From Flavobacteriaceae bacterium YJPT1-3 (lineage in GTDB: Bacteria; Bacteroidota; Bacteroidia; Flavobacteriales; Flavobacteriaceae): a stretch of 64,000 nucleotides of DNA. The DNA is taken from positions 1,715,501 to 1,779,500 of the forward strand of contig CP123444.1 in the NCBI GenBank assembly GCA_029866965.1, in the 5' to 3' direction. This document shows positions 35,927 to 44,151 of the stretch, piece by piece. The position numbers and the translations under genes are program-made. The notes beneath the pieces are model-generated. The model saw nothing but the letters and a program-made list of their open reading frames with translations. It was not told where the DNA came from and did not search any database. Position 1 is the stretch's first letter, and each line of letters starts with the position of its first letter.

Positions 35927-36238
35927 TCATCGAAAAATTTTTGAATGCTCATTTTTTCCATTTTAACCTTCCTATCTTGTGACCGTTATTCTTAGTAACA
36001 GGACCCCAAATCCTTAAACTTCCTACATTATTTTAAGGTGATCAACCAGGCAGTGGTGTTCAAATTAAGCGCTGCTTTCGTTGATGAATGACCATTCTAA
36101 ATAGTTGAGATCGGAGTACTTCGTTCCCTTTTTAGAAATGAAAGTATCGCTGTGAAAGACAGGGTATAAGGCTCACATAGGATAAGCTGTTAAATGCAGC
36201 CGTTTCTTTGTGCAAAAACGGATTTATTAACCATTTCA
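35927..36238 (+). promoter_or_regulatory. Curli upstream regulatory region B
   Basis: TCATCGAAA from 35927; AGGACCCCAAATCC at 36000-36013; GTGTTCAA at 36056-36063, inside AGTGGTGTTCAA; GCGCTG at 36069; ACCATTCTAAAT at 36091-36102; GTACTT at 36116-36121; TTATTAACCATTTCA at 36224-36238. Spacing between the ACCATTCTAAAT and GTACTT boxes is the same as in region A (25 bp start to start). Confidence 0.7.
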
Positions 36239-36254
36239 CATATAATTAAATCTT

Positions 36255-37802
36255 ATGAAAAAAGTAGTTTTAAGTGCAGCAGCACTCATGGTAGGAGCAA
36301 TCGCTTTTGCCCAACAGAACACCGGTACCTCCGAGCAGGACGGGAGCGACAACTTGATTCGCGTTCGTCAGGTAGGTGTTCAGAACAGCACCACCCTCGA
36401 TCAGGATGGTGACAACAACCAGGCAGGAGTGTTTCAGTCGGGGTCTAATGCCAATGAAAACGGTTTGGTCACTCCAGCCGGATTTTCCAATGATGCCCAA
36501 ATTACGCAAGTAGGTGATTACAACGCCGCAGAAACGGTACAGTTAGGGGATGAGAACAATGCTACGGTCAACCAGACTTCTCCTGCGGGAACGCAAGAGG
36601 CTGATGGTAATGACGCCTATATCCAGCAGGGTGTGGGTTATGCGGTGAATAACACGGCAACCATTACCCAAGACGGTACGGCTAACAAGGCCAAGACACG
36701 TCAGTATTACGACAATAATTTAGCAGAGACTACGCAAAGCGGTAACGCAAACACCGCCGATGTGCGTCAGAACTCCCCGAGCAATGATCCTACAGCGCTT
36801 GACTTAGATTCTTCTGGAGATGCTAACGACGCTTTCGTAGATCAGACTGGAGATCGTAATGGTGCACTAGTACGTCAAAACACGCGTCCTAATCAATTGA
36901 ATGCCTTCATTGGGGATAACCTAGTGGATGTTGATCAAGAGGGTAATGACAACTTTTCGTTCCAAACACAGCATGGGGAAGGCAATGTAGGAACTGTGAT
37001 CCAAATGGGTGATGGTAACTATGCCAACCAAGATCAGGATGGTCTCCGTAACCTGGGAACTATCAATCAGGGAAGTGAAGCAGCTTTTGCCGGCTCTACA
37101 ACAGACGTTTTGGCAGACAGCAAGTTTAGTGATGCGATCTTTTCTGGAGCTGATATCACTGGCTTCAACGGGACAAATGCAGTCAATGACAAAGCTTTTC
37201 AAGTGCAAGATGGTGTAGATAATTTAGCAGAAGCGCATCAATTTGGTGATGAGCAGACCACCAATTTGGCCATTCAAATGCAAACCGGAGCTGCTAACAA
37301 GGCTTTAATCGCTCAAAATAATGATGGAAGCACCCAAGGAGATGCTAACTATGCAAAACAAACTCAGGGGAGCTTTTGGGGTGATTCTAATAACGTAGCT
37401 GTAACCGTGCAGTGGGGACGTCGCAATGCTTCTGAAACTACACAGTTTGGTAGTGACAATGAAGTTGCTACTTCTCAATTCTACGATGATAATACCGTGC
37501 GTGTAGTGCAATCAGGAACAGCTAACGATGCTCAAACCGAGCAGCGTGGGGTAGAAGGATTTATGGTTATCGTTCAGGAAGGGACAGATCACGAATTTTA
37601 CGCCGCCCAAGGAAACAGTGCATCAGGCGCAGCAAGTAGCGGCAACCAGCTATCTGTTATGCAGCAAGATGGCGGTGGTGATGGCTTCTTAGGTGAAGAG
37701 TATTGTGAGCCGATCATAGAGATGCCCATGGATATGCCAATGCCTGGTCTTGACTTAGACATTAACCTGGACTTATGTGACGATCCTCAGCAGGGCTGCT
37801 AG
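36255..37802 (+). CDS. Giant curlin (CsgA-like amyloid subunit) 2
   Basis: 515 aa paralogue of the flanking curlins with the same plan: signal peptide ending AIAFA, a first repeat block, a linker at about 270-315 (GADITGFNGTNAVNDKAFQ), a second block, and the tail EEYCEPI...MPMPGLDLDINLDLC ending in GC. Repeats are rich in Gln, Asn, Asp and Gly, as needed for stacked beta-helical amyloid. Own upstream boxes and terminator, so independently transcribed. It differs from copies 1 and 3 more than they differ from each other at the N terminus. Confidence 0.93.
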   Translation: MKKVVLSAAALMVGAIAFAQQNTGTSEQDGSDNLIRVRQVGVQNSTTLDQDGDNNQAGVFQSGSNANENGLVTPAGFSNDAQITQVGDYNAAETVQLGDENNATVNQTSPAGTQEADGNDAYIQQGVGYAVNNTATITQDGTANKAKTRQYYDNNLAETTQSGNANTADVRQNSPSNDPTALDLDSSGDANDAFVDQTGDRNGALVRQNTRPNQLNAFIGDNLVDVDQEGNDNFSFQTQHGEGNVGTVIQMGDGNYANQDQDGLRNLGTINQGSEAAFAGSTTDVLADSKFSDAIFSGADITGFNGTNAVNDKAFQVQDGVDNLAEAHQFGDEQTTNLAIQMQTGAANKALIAQNNDGSTQGDANYAKQTQGSFWGDSNNVAVTVQWGRRNASETTQFGSDNEVATSQFYDDNTVRVVQSGTANDAQTEQRGVEGFMVIVQEGTDHEFYAAQGNSASGAASSGNQLSVMQQDGGGDGFLGEEYCEPIIEMPMDMPMPGLDLDINLDLCDDPQQGC

Positions 37803-37824
37803 TCCAATTGGATTTACATAAAAG

Positions 37825-37857
37825 AAAAGGACATGCTTTGTAGTATGTCCTTTTTTT
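37825..37857 (+). terminator. Terminator of curlin 2
   Basis: AAAAGGACAT pairs with ATGTCCTTTT, followed by T. The gap to 38110 holds nothing else clear apart from a small GGGG/CCCC hairpin at 38032-38047. Confidence 0.85.
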
Positions 37858-38109
37858 ATTACGCTTACGCGAAATGGATTGAGAAGTAGAATTAAACGAT
37901 CAGAACAATGCCTTTTTAGATCTAACATGCTGAAAATAAACGGATGGCAATGGATGGTCTCAAGCGATTTCTTTAAAAAAGGTGCCTTTTGTTGTAAGAA
38001 TATTCGTAAAGGGAAAGCATATAGAATAAAAAGGGGTTATTCCCCCTAATGCGAAATTCTCAATAATCACAGGCCTTAACGCAGTTATGCTAATTTATAG
38101 CCCTGCAAC

Positions 38110-38334
38110 TCATCGAAAAATTTTGTCATTAACAAATTGAAGGCCAAAATCTTACTACATTAGCAACGTCGAAATCCCTAGTTCGGCAATAGGACCCCAA
38201 ATCCTTACCAAGTTCCCCCTATTTATAGAAAATGGTCATCATTCCCTGGTAGTGTTCAAGCTATTTGGCCAGGAAATTAGTGAACAATAAACAGTGTATT
38301 AACCATTCTAAATTCATTCCATTGGTCCGTACTT
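38110..38334 (+). promoter_or_regulatory. Curli upstream regulatory region C
   Basis: TCATCGAAA from 38110; AGGACCCCAAATCC at 38191-38204; GTGTTCAA at 38252-38259; ACCATTCTAAAT at 38302-38313; GTACTT at 38329-38334 (27 bp from the previous box). The last box overlaps the first codons of the CsgB-like gene. Confidence 0.65.
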
Positions 38335-39080
38335 TTTGTACCATATTTTTTCTTACGCTTTTCACTCAAGCAAATCAGGCTCAAAACAATTCGGGTTCTG
38401 CCACGCAAAACGGGAACGTCAATCAACTGGTGATTCGTCAAACAGGTTCCATCAACAGTGTCGATGCTGAGCAGCGCGGTTCTTACAATCAGGGTACTGT
38501 TCAACAAAAAGGTTCGCAGCAAGAAGCTACACAAAAGCAATACGGTTACGTAAATAAAGCCGCCATTCGACAGATTGGTGATCTGAATGAGATCTACCAA
38601 AAGCAGCAGGGATCTTACAACAGTGCGCAATCCATTCAGGAAGGGGAAGAGTTAACTGCTAATCAGCGGCAGTACGGAAAAGGGAACTGGGCGTTTGTAC
38701 GCCAAGGTTCAGGCGCAACGGTCAAACTCGAATCCTATAGCGGCAATCTATATGAGCTTAGCGGAGGAACCGCTTCCAACAGTACCGCAGAGCAATTGCA
38801 AGATGGAAAGTATAATGTAGCTGCTGTTCAGCAAGTGGGTGCCGGTCATTACAGCTCGCAGTATCAGGAAGGAAATAAAAACTTTTCCTACAGCAACCAG
38901 GATGGAACCGGGCACACCGCCAATTCAACCTTATATGGCGACCGCAATGAATCAGCCATCTTACAAAGAGGCAATGACAATGTGGGTAGTGTGACCTTAT
39001 TCGGAAATCAACAAGCGATTATTAACCAACAAGGCGCCGAGAACATGGCCGTAGTCAAAGGCAATAACGGAGGCGTTTGA
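38322..39080 (+). CDS. Curlin-repeat protein, CsgB-like minor subunit
   Basis: About 252 aa from a TTG at 38322, which gives a normal signal peptide (VRTFCTIFFLTLFTQANQA). The frame is open back to a TTG at 38265, but that start adds a polar leader over the regulatory boxes. Nine or more curlin-type repeats follow (RQTGSINSVDAEQRGSYNQG, KQYGYVNKAAIRQIGDLNE). They are richer in Tyr, Lys and Arg than the giant curlins, and it lacks the linker and three-Cys tail. This fits a nucleator or minor subunit like CsgB, which is inference. Curlin 3 follows after 59 bp with no terminator, so both probably share one transcript. Confidence 0.82.
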   Translation: MVRTFCTIFFLTLFTQANQAQNNSGSATQNGNVNQLVIRQTGSINSVDAEQRGSYNQGTVQQKGSQQEATQKQYGYVNKAAIRQIGDLNEIYQKQQGSYNSAQSIQEGEELTANQRQYGKGNWAFVRQGSGATVKLESYSGNLYELSGGTASNSTAEQLQDGKYNVAAVQQVGAGHYSSQYQEGNKNFSYSNQDGTGHTANSTLYGDRNESAILQRGNDNVGSVTLFGNQQAIINQQGAENMAVVKGNNGGV

Positions 39081-39139
39081 AAAAATATTGAAGACTTTTT
39101 ATTAACCATTTCAATTATTATTAATTAAATCTTTTTATT

Positions 39140-40681
39140 ATGAAAAAAGTGATTATTGGAGCTGCGGCTCTACTGTTCGGAGTCGTAGGCTTCGCACAAA
39201 GCAACACCGGTACTGCAGAGCAGGACGGTAGCGACAACTTAATTCGAGTGCGCCAGATTGGAGCGTTGAATAATGCTGAATTAGATCAGGATGGGGACAA
39301 CAACCAGGCTGGTATTTTACAAACTGGACTCAATGATGCAGAAAACGGTGCACCAGCCACTCCGGCCGGTTTAGCGAATGATGCAGCTATTACTCAAGAA
39401 GGCGACTTAAATGCTGCTTTTGTCGATCAGGATGGTGACTATAACGTTGCTGATATTGAGCAAACTTCTCCATCTGGAACGGATGAAGGAAACCGAGCGT
39501 ACATTCAGCAGGGTGTAGGATATGCGGTAAACAATGAGGCTTCTATCTCTCAGGACGGTTCAGGAAACGACGCTTTAACTCGTCAATTCTTTGACAGTAA
39601 CGTAGCTTCAACCGTTCAGGAAGGAGATGATAACGACGCGGATATCCGTCAAAATGCGCCTTCTAACGACGCTGGTGCTGGACCTGCCTCAGCAGCTTCA
39701 AACATTGCTAGTGTGGAGCAGTACGGTGACTTGAATGGGGCCTTTGTCCGTCAGAACACTAACCCAGCTACTGTTGGTGGTTTTAACTTGGCTACGATTG
39801 TTCAGGACGGTGACGATAACTACGGTTATCAGACTCAGGATGGTGATACCAATACTGCAGCTATTGTTCAAAAAGGTGAAGGTAACTACGCCAACCAAGA
39901 TCAAGATGGAGAATTCAACACCGGTATCATTAACCAAGGTGACGGAGCTCTATACTCAGGCTCTTTGACTGATTTTCTTAACGGAGTCGTCTTTGATGGG
40001 TCTTTCATCCCCGGAGGTGTAGGCCAGTCTGGATTTGACTATGGTGGATTGAATGCTACCGAGACCGCTGTTAATGACAAGGCGTATCAAGTTCAAGAAG
40101 GTTTTGGCAACTACGCTGAAGCCCATCAGTTTGGTAGAAAAGAACAAACAAATACCTCTATTCAGATGCAATCTGGTGGCGGAGGTAATCAAGCTTTTGT
40201 AGCACAGAACAACAATGGTACTGATGCCGGAGATGCAAACTACGCTAAGCAAGTTCAAACTGGAGCCGGAACCAATGGTGCTTTAACTGTACAGTGGGGT
40301 AAGCGAAACGATGCCGAGACTTCTCAAGATGGTTTCTTCAACGCAGCTGTTATCGCTCAACGTTGGAGTGATAACGATGCTCGTACGGTTCAGGAGGGAG
40401 ACTTCCACCAAGCAAGCACTGAGCAGTGGGGTGTTGACGGGTTTGCTGTAATCAAGCAAGAAGGAACCGGTCACCGCTTCGCAATCCAGCAAGGAACAAA
40501 TGCTCCTGGTGCTGCTAGTACTGGTAACCAAATCTCTGTATTACAGCAAGATGCTGGTGGAGACGGTTTCTTAGACAATGAGTACTGTGAGCCTATCGAG
40601 CGTATGGAAATGGATATGCCAATGCCTGATCTTGATCTTAAAATTGACTTAGACCTTTGTGATACACCTCCTTGTGTATAA
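39140..40681 (+). CDS. Giant curlin (CsgA-like amyloid subunit) 3
   Basis: 513 aa with the same plan as curlins 1 and 2: signal peptide ending GVVGFA, repeats, linker (GVGQSGFDYGGLNATETAVN), repeats, and tail NEYCEPI...MPMPDLDLKIDLDLC with a third Cys one residue before the end. A 35-bp stretch early in the gene (39206-39240) is identical to the equivalent place in curlin 1 (34276-34310), at the same offset of 66 bp, pointing to recent duplication or gene conversion. It has the TTATTAACCATTTCA leader (39099-39113) but no full box series of its own. Confidence 0.93.
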   Translation: MKKVIIGAAALLFGVVGFAQSNTGTAEQDGSDNLIRVRQIGALNNAELDQDGDNNQAGILQTGLNDAENGAPATPAGLANDAAITQEGDLNAAFVDQDGDYNVADIEQTSPSGTDEGNRAYIQQGVGYAVNNEASISQDGSGNDALTRQFFDSNVASTVQEGDDNDADIRQNAPSNDAGAGPASAASNIASVEQYGDLNGAFVRQNTNPATVGGFNLATIVQDGDDNYGYQTQDGDTNTAAIVQKGEGNYANQDQDGEFNTGIINQGDGALYSGSLTDFLNGVVFDGSFIPGGVGQSGFDYGGLNATETAVNDKAYQVQEGFGNYAEAHQFGRKEQTNTSIQMQSGGGGNQAFVAQNNNGTDAGDANYAKQVQTGAGTNGALTVQWGKRNDAETSQDGFFNAAVIAQRWSDNDARTVQEGDFHQASTEQWGVDGFAVIKQEGTGHRFAIQQGTNAPGAASTGNQISVLQQDAGGDGFLDNEYCEPIERMEMDMPMPDLDLKIDLDLCDTPPCV

Positions 40682-40704
40682 GTAAAGCCTAAGCCTTTAA
40701 ATAG

Positions 40705-40739
40705 AAGCTCCCGTCGCTGTTGGCGGCGGGAGTTTTTTT
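40705..40739 (+). terminator. Terminator of the CsgB-like/curlin 3 unit
   Basis: A stem of about 10 bp (CTCCCGTCGC with its partner GCGGCGGGAG, one G-U) followed by seven T. Confidence 0.9.
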
Positions 40740-40863
40740 AAATGCAACCCAAACATAATAACCCTAAAGTCAACTACTAAAAGAATACAGTAAGATCGCT
40801 ATGCTAAGTATAGCAATCATTTTCCGAAAATTAAGTATTTTTAAAAGAACAATATTCAATACC

Positions 40864-41394
40864 ATGAAAACAGCACAACTACTATTTCTGAGCGTGATGA
40901 TGATAGGAGGCCTACAGTTTGCTGCTGCGCAGACCTATCAGAATGAGCAAGATCCGGATGAGGAAATCGTGATTCAAAATGAGAATCTAACTACTCAGGT
41001 TCTGCAAGATTTTGGTTTTGACACCGCTACCAATCCAGTCAACGCCAGCTTGAACAGTTCTGCGGTTCGCATCACACAAATTGGAGCGCAAAACTTTTCT
41101 TCGGTCATAAACAATACCCAGTTTAGTGCTATTGAGATCACACAAAATGGTGATGAAAACAACACACAACTGGATTACACTGCACGATCAGCGGTAGCGA
41201 CGTTATTACAGAATGGAAATCAAAACACCTTAATTGATTATGTGAATAATCCTGGGGCTGATGTGTCTTTGCAATTGGAGCAGCAAGGTAGTGGCTTGTA
41301 TTTTGAACGCTTTGGTACCAATAGCATTACAGAATCGCTGCGATTTACGCAAACGGAGGCGGCGCCTACCATTATTGTTCGGAGTTTTCAGTGA
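40864..41394 (+). CDS. Small secreted curlin-like protein
   Basis: 176 aa from the ATG at 40864, with signal peptide ending LQFAAA. It contains about three degenerate curlin-type repeats (VRITQIGAQNFSSVINN, EITQNGDENNTQLDY, LLQNGNQNTLIDYVNN). The acidic N-terminal part QDPDEEIVIQNENL precedes them. It heads the csgE-csgF-csgG operon, and its stop overlaps the csgE start (TGATG). It may be a minor subunit or an adaptor; the role is inferred from repeats and position only. Confidence 0.75.
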   Translation: MKTAQLLFLSVMMIGGLQFAAAQTYQNEQDPDEEIVIQNENLTTQVLQDFGFDTATNPVNASLNSSAVRITQIGAQNFSSVINNTQFSAIEITQNGDENNTQLDYTARSAVATLLQNGNQNTLIDYVNNPGADVSLQLEQQGSGLYFERFGTNSITESLRFTQTEAAPTIIVRSFQ

Positions 41395-42197
41395 TGTACC
41401 CTAAGTACCAGCATACAAACTATTTAAAACAAACCATTCTCGTAATGGTTCTGTTTTTTTATAGCCTATCGAGTTGGGCCCAATTGTACAACAAAGATAT
41501 AGCCGGTACTTGGAAGATTGATCGCTACAGTGAGTTTATCAGCTTCACGGCCATGGTAGAAAATAAGACCCTGAGCGATCGTAGCCTACGTTATTCCATA
41601 TCGTTCTTTATTCAGCAACCGGATGGCTCGGTGGCCAAAGACAGTAAGGAAGAGCGCTTCGTGTTGGCAGCCGGGGAGCGTAAACAATTGAACGAACTCA
41701 GTGTTAGTGAGAATGAGGACAACAAAGTAACCTTGCTTTTGCTTATCTATGACCTGGAAGATCGACCCATTGGTAAAGACCGGGTCGTTCTGAATGATCC
41801 TTCTGATGCAGATGCTATTGAAAATAAAGAAATCAATGTTCGCGCTAGAGGAAACGGGAAGTACACCGATCAGGCCGCACCCCAGGACGGTTTTACCCTG
41901 GATGGACTGGTCATAGAAAATACCATAACGCAGGCAGGACGCGACTTTTATCAACTTTTCTATTCAGACTATTACAACAAGGGAATCGTATCTCCCAAAG
42001 ATATCTTGATAGAGGAAGTTCCCGGACGCGGAAGACGTACGCGGATTACTGTGAAGGTAGATCGTACCTTAGTCTGGCAATTTTTTGCTCAGCCGCGGCG
42101 AGACTATTTGAAGGAGCAGGCAGAGATCACCATTCGCAGGGTATTGCTGCAGATTCAGCGTATTGCCCGTCAAAATGAGAGTTTAATACGCTATTAA
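41394..42197 (+). CDS. csgE: CsgE-family curli chaperone with extra N-terminal CsgH-like domain
   Basis: 267 aa. Signal peptide ends SLSSWA. The C-terminal half (about 165-267) is CsgE: LDGLVIENTITQAGRDFYQLF, DILIEEVPGRGRRTRITVKV and a final helix. CsgE is the periplasmic gatekeeper that caps CsgG. Residues about 30-125 (SFTAMVENKTLSDRSLRYSI, then FVLAAGERKQL and VTLLLLIYDLEDRPIGKDRV) look like an immunoglobulin-type beta-sandwich similar to CsgC/CsgH, which block early amyloid formation. E. coli CsgE has 129 aa without such a domain. The assignment of the N-terminal part is by pattern only. Confidence 0.82.
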   Translation: MYPKYQHTNYLKQTILVMVLFFYSLSSWAQLYNKDIAGTWKIDRYSEFISFTAMVENKTLSDRSLRYSISFFIQQPDGSVAKDSKEERFVLAAGERKQLNELSVSENEDNKVTLLLLIYDLEDRPIGKDRVVLNDPSDADAIENKEINVRARGNGKYTDQAAPQDGFTLDGLVIENTITQAGRDFYQLFYSDYYNKGIVSPKDILIEEVPGRGRRTRITVKVDRTLVWQFFAQPRRDYLKEQAEITIRRVLLQIQRIARQNESLIRY

Positions 42198-42220
42198 AAT
42201 GGGGTATTCACCTAAAAATG

Positions 42221-42232
42221 CTTTCGCGAAAG
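42221..42232. repeat. Iterated 12-bp palindrome CTTTCGCGAAAG (copy 4)
   Basis: Perfect intergenic copy between csgE and csgF, extended to 14 bp (42220-42233) and followed by an A run. Confidence 0.85.
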
Positions 42233-42298
42233 CAAAAAAACCCCCAAATCAAAGGATAAAGCGCTAGAATTGTTTTATTTGTACTTATAAGCACGAGA

Positions 42299-42700
42299 AT
42301 GAAAAAATTGATCTTTATTCTGCTACTGATGGGCTCTTCGCTGAGTTTTGCTCAACAGTTTAGTTATACGCCAATAAATCCGGCGTTTGGAGGAAGTAAC
42401 TTCAACTACAGTTGGATGCTTCAGTCGGCCACAGCACAGAATGGACTGACTGCTGATACCGACGGAGAAGAGCAATCCGACCTGGAAGAAATCGGGGAAC
42501 AGCTGAATCGCCAGATCCTGAATCAAATTTCAAGAACACTACTCAACCAACAGATAGAAGCGCTAGGTGATTTTACGGAGGAAGGTACATTTACCTTTGG
42601 AGATTTGGCGGTTGAGGTCGTCCAAACTGATGAAGGCCTGGTCATCAATATACTCGATACAACCAATGGGGAACAAACCCAGATCGTAGTGCCTAACTAA
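42299..42700 (+). CDS. csgF: Curli assembly protein CsgF
   Basis: 133 aa. Signal peptide MKKLIFILLLMGSSLSFA, then QQFSYTPINPAFGGSNFNYS, the CsgF pattern of a plug peptide that enters the CsgG pore. The C-terminal part (FTFGDLAVEVVQTDEGLVIN) matches the CsgF head domain. CsgF couples secretion to nucleation at the outer surface. csgG follows after 11 bp. Confidence 0.92.
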   Translation: MKKLIFILLLMGSSLSFAQQFSYTPINPAFGGSNFNYSWMLQSATAQNGLTADTDGEEQSDLEEIGEQLNRQILNQISRTLLNQQIEALGDFTEEGTFTFGDLAVEVVQTDEGLVINILDTTNGEQTQIVVPN

Positions 42701-42711
42701 TTTATAGTCGC

Positions 42712-44151
42712 ATGTCCCAACTTTACCGATTAGGAATTTTTTCCTTACTCTTTACCCTGAGTGCATGTGGTGCATTCTTCAATCAACCTTTTCAACAGCA
42801 GGAGGCAAGAATAGGCGAAACTACCGGGAATGGAGATCTTCTAAAAAGCTTACCCGAAGCCACAGAACCCGTTTATGTTGCAGTCTACAACTTCAGAGAC
42901 CAAACCGGGCAATACAAGGCTGTGGAGAATGGAAGTACCTTCAGTACGGCGGTCACCCAGGGAAGCACAACCATATTAATTAAAGCCCTGGAAGACTCTA
43001 AATGGTTTAAGCCGGTAGAGCGGGAAAATTTGAGTAACCTGTCCACGGAGCGTAATATTATCCGGAATACAACCGAAGAGTACATCAAAAATAGAAATCC
43101 GAACGTACCTCCACTGCCCGCACTCAAATTTGCAGGGATGATCCTCGAAGGGGGGATTATCAGTTATGATACCAACATTATTACGGGTGGTGCCGGAGCC
43201 CGGTATTTTGGTGCCGGAGGTTCCGCACGGTACCGCCAAGATCGTATCACTATCTATCTGAGAGCAGTATCTACCAACAGTGGTGAGATTCTGAATACGG
43301 TTTATGTCTCCAAAACGATCTTATCTCAGGCTATTGATGCAAACTTTTTTCGTTTTGTGAAATTTCAGCGCTTACTGGAGGCTGAAACCGGAGTCACTCA
43401 GAATGAGCCTGTTCAACTAGCGGTTCAGGATGCTATTGAAGCGGCTGTTTATTCGCTGATCATGGAAGGGATCGAAGATGGACTCTGGTCGGCCAAAGGA
43501 GGACGCGAAGTCAACAACGAACTGGTAAGCACCTACAATCTGGAAAAATCTGTGGATCAAAGCACCCGCTTATTTGAGCGTGAATTTATGGAGGCAAAAT
43601 ACAAGAATAGTTTTGACTTCTCTTTGGGTGCTACTCTTCTTGATGCTGATTTCAGTAAGAAAGGAATTGGTCCAATGGCTAAAATTGGCTACACCAGACA
43701 ACTGAATAAATTTTTGGGAATCAACCTGAATGCCGGAATCATGCAATTTAGAACAGGCACCAGCTATGAAAATTTCTTTGGCAGCGCTGATCTGAATGCG
43801 GTTATTAAATTGTTGCCCAACGACACGTTCGCTCCTTATATCTACGCTGGAGGTGGAATCATCGTAGATGGGACCTATAGCGACGATAATGTTTTAGGGA
43901 TCAGTAGTGAAAGCACTGATGCCAAATTTCAATATGGAGCCGGGGTGGAGTATATGCTCAATGACCGTCTCGGATTTAGAGCCTATGCAGAACACAACGT
44001 CACCATCAACGACCAATTGGATAAGCTGGTCAACGGAAAGCGGGATGATTACTACTTCAATTTTGGTGTAGGGCTTAATTATTATTTTGGATTAAAAGAT
44101 AAACCACAGCAGCAGCCAGGAGAGGTTGCAGTTGAAACGATACAGCAATGA
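42712..44151 (+). CDS. csgG: Curli secretion channel CsgG with added C-terminal beta-barrel
   Basis: 479 aa. Lipobox TLSACG (Cys19) anchors it in the outer membrane. Residues about 40-270 are CsgG: AVYNFRDQTGQYK, ALEDSKWFKPVERENLSNLSTERNII, GGIISYDTNIITGGAGARY and VSTNSGEILNTVYVSKTI. The family forms a nonameric secretion pore. E. coli CsgG ends at 277 aa; here about 180 more residues (from about 300) form alternating strands ending in an aromatic (YYFNFGVGLNYYFGL), as in OmpA-like barrels. Overlaps the next gene by 4 bp. Confidence 0.92.
   Translation: MSQLYRLGIFSLLFTLSACGAFFNQPFQQQEARIGETTGNGDLLKSLPEATEPVYVAVYNFRDQTGQYKAVENGSTFSTAVTQGSTTILIKALEDSKWFKPVERENLSNLSTERNIIRNTTEEYIKNRNPNVPPLPALKFAGMILEGGIISYDTNIITGGAGARYFGAGGSARYRQDRITIYLRAVSTNSGEILNTVYVSKTILSQAIDANFFRFVKFQRLLEAETGVTQNEPVQLAVQDAIEAAVYSLIMEGIEDGLWSAKGGREVNNELVSTYNLEKSVDQSTRLFEREFMEAKYKNSFDFSLGATLLDADFSKKGIGPMAKIGYTRQLNKFLGINLNAGIMQFRTGTSYENFFGSADLNAVIKLLPNDTFAPYIYAGGGIIVDGTYSDDNVLGISSESTDAKFQYGAGVEYMLNDRLGFRAYAEHNVTINDQLDKLVNGKRDDYYFNFGVGLNYYFGLKDKPQQQPGEVAVETIQQ

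Noticed and set aside
38265-38321. Upstream TTG start for the CsgB-like gene
   Set aside because: It would put a polar leader before the signal peptide and make the regulatory boxes coding.
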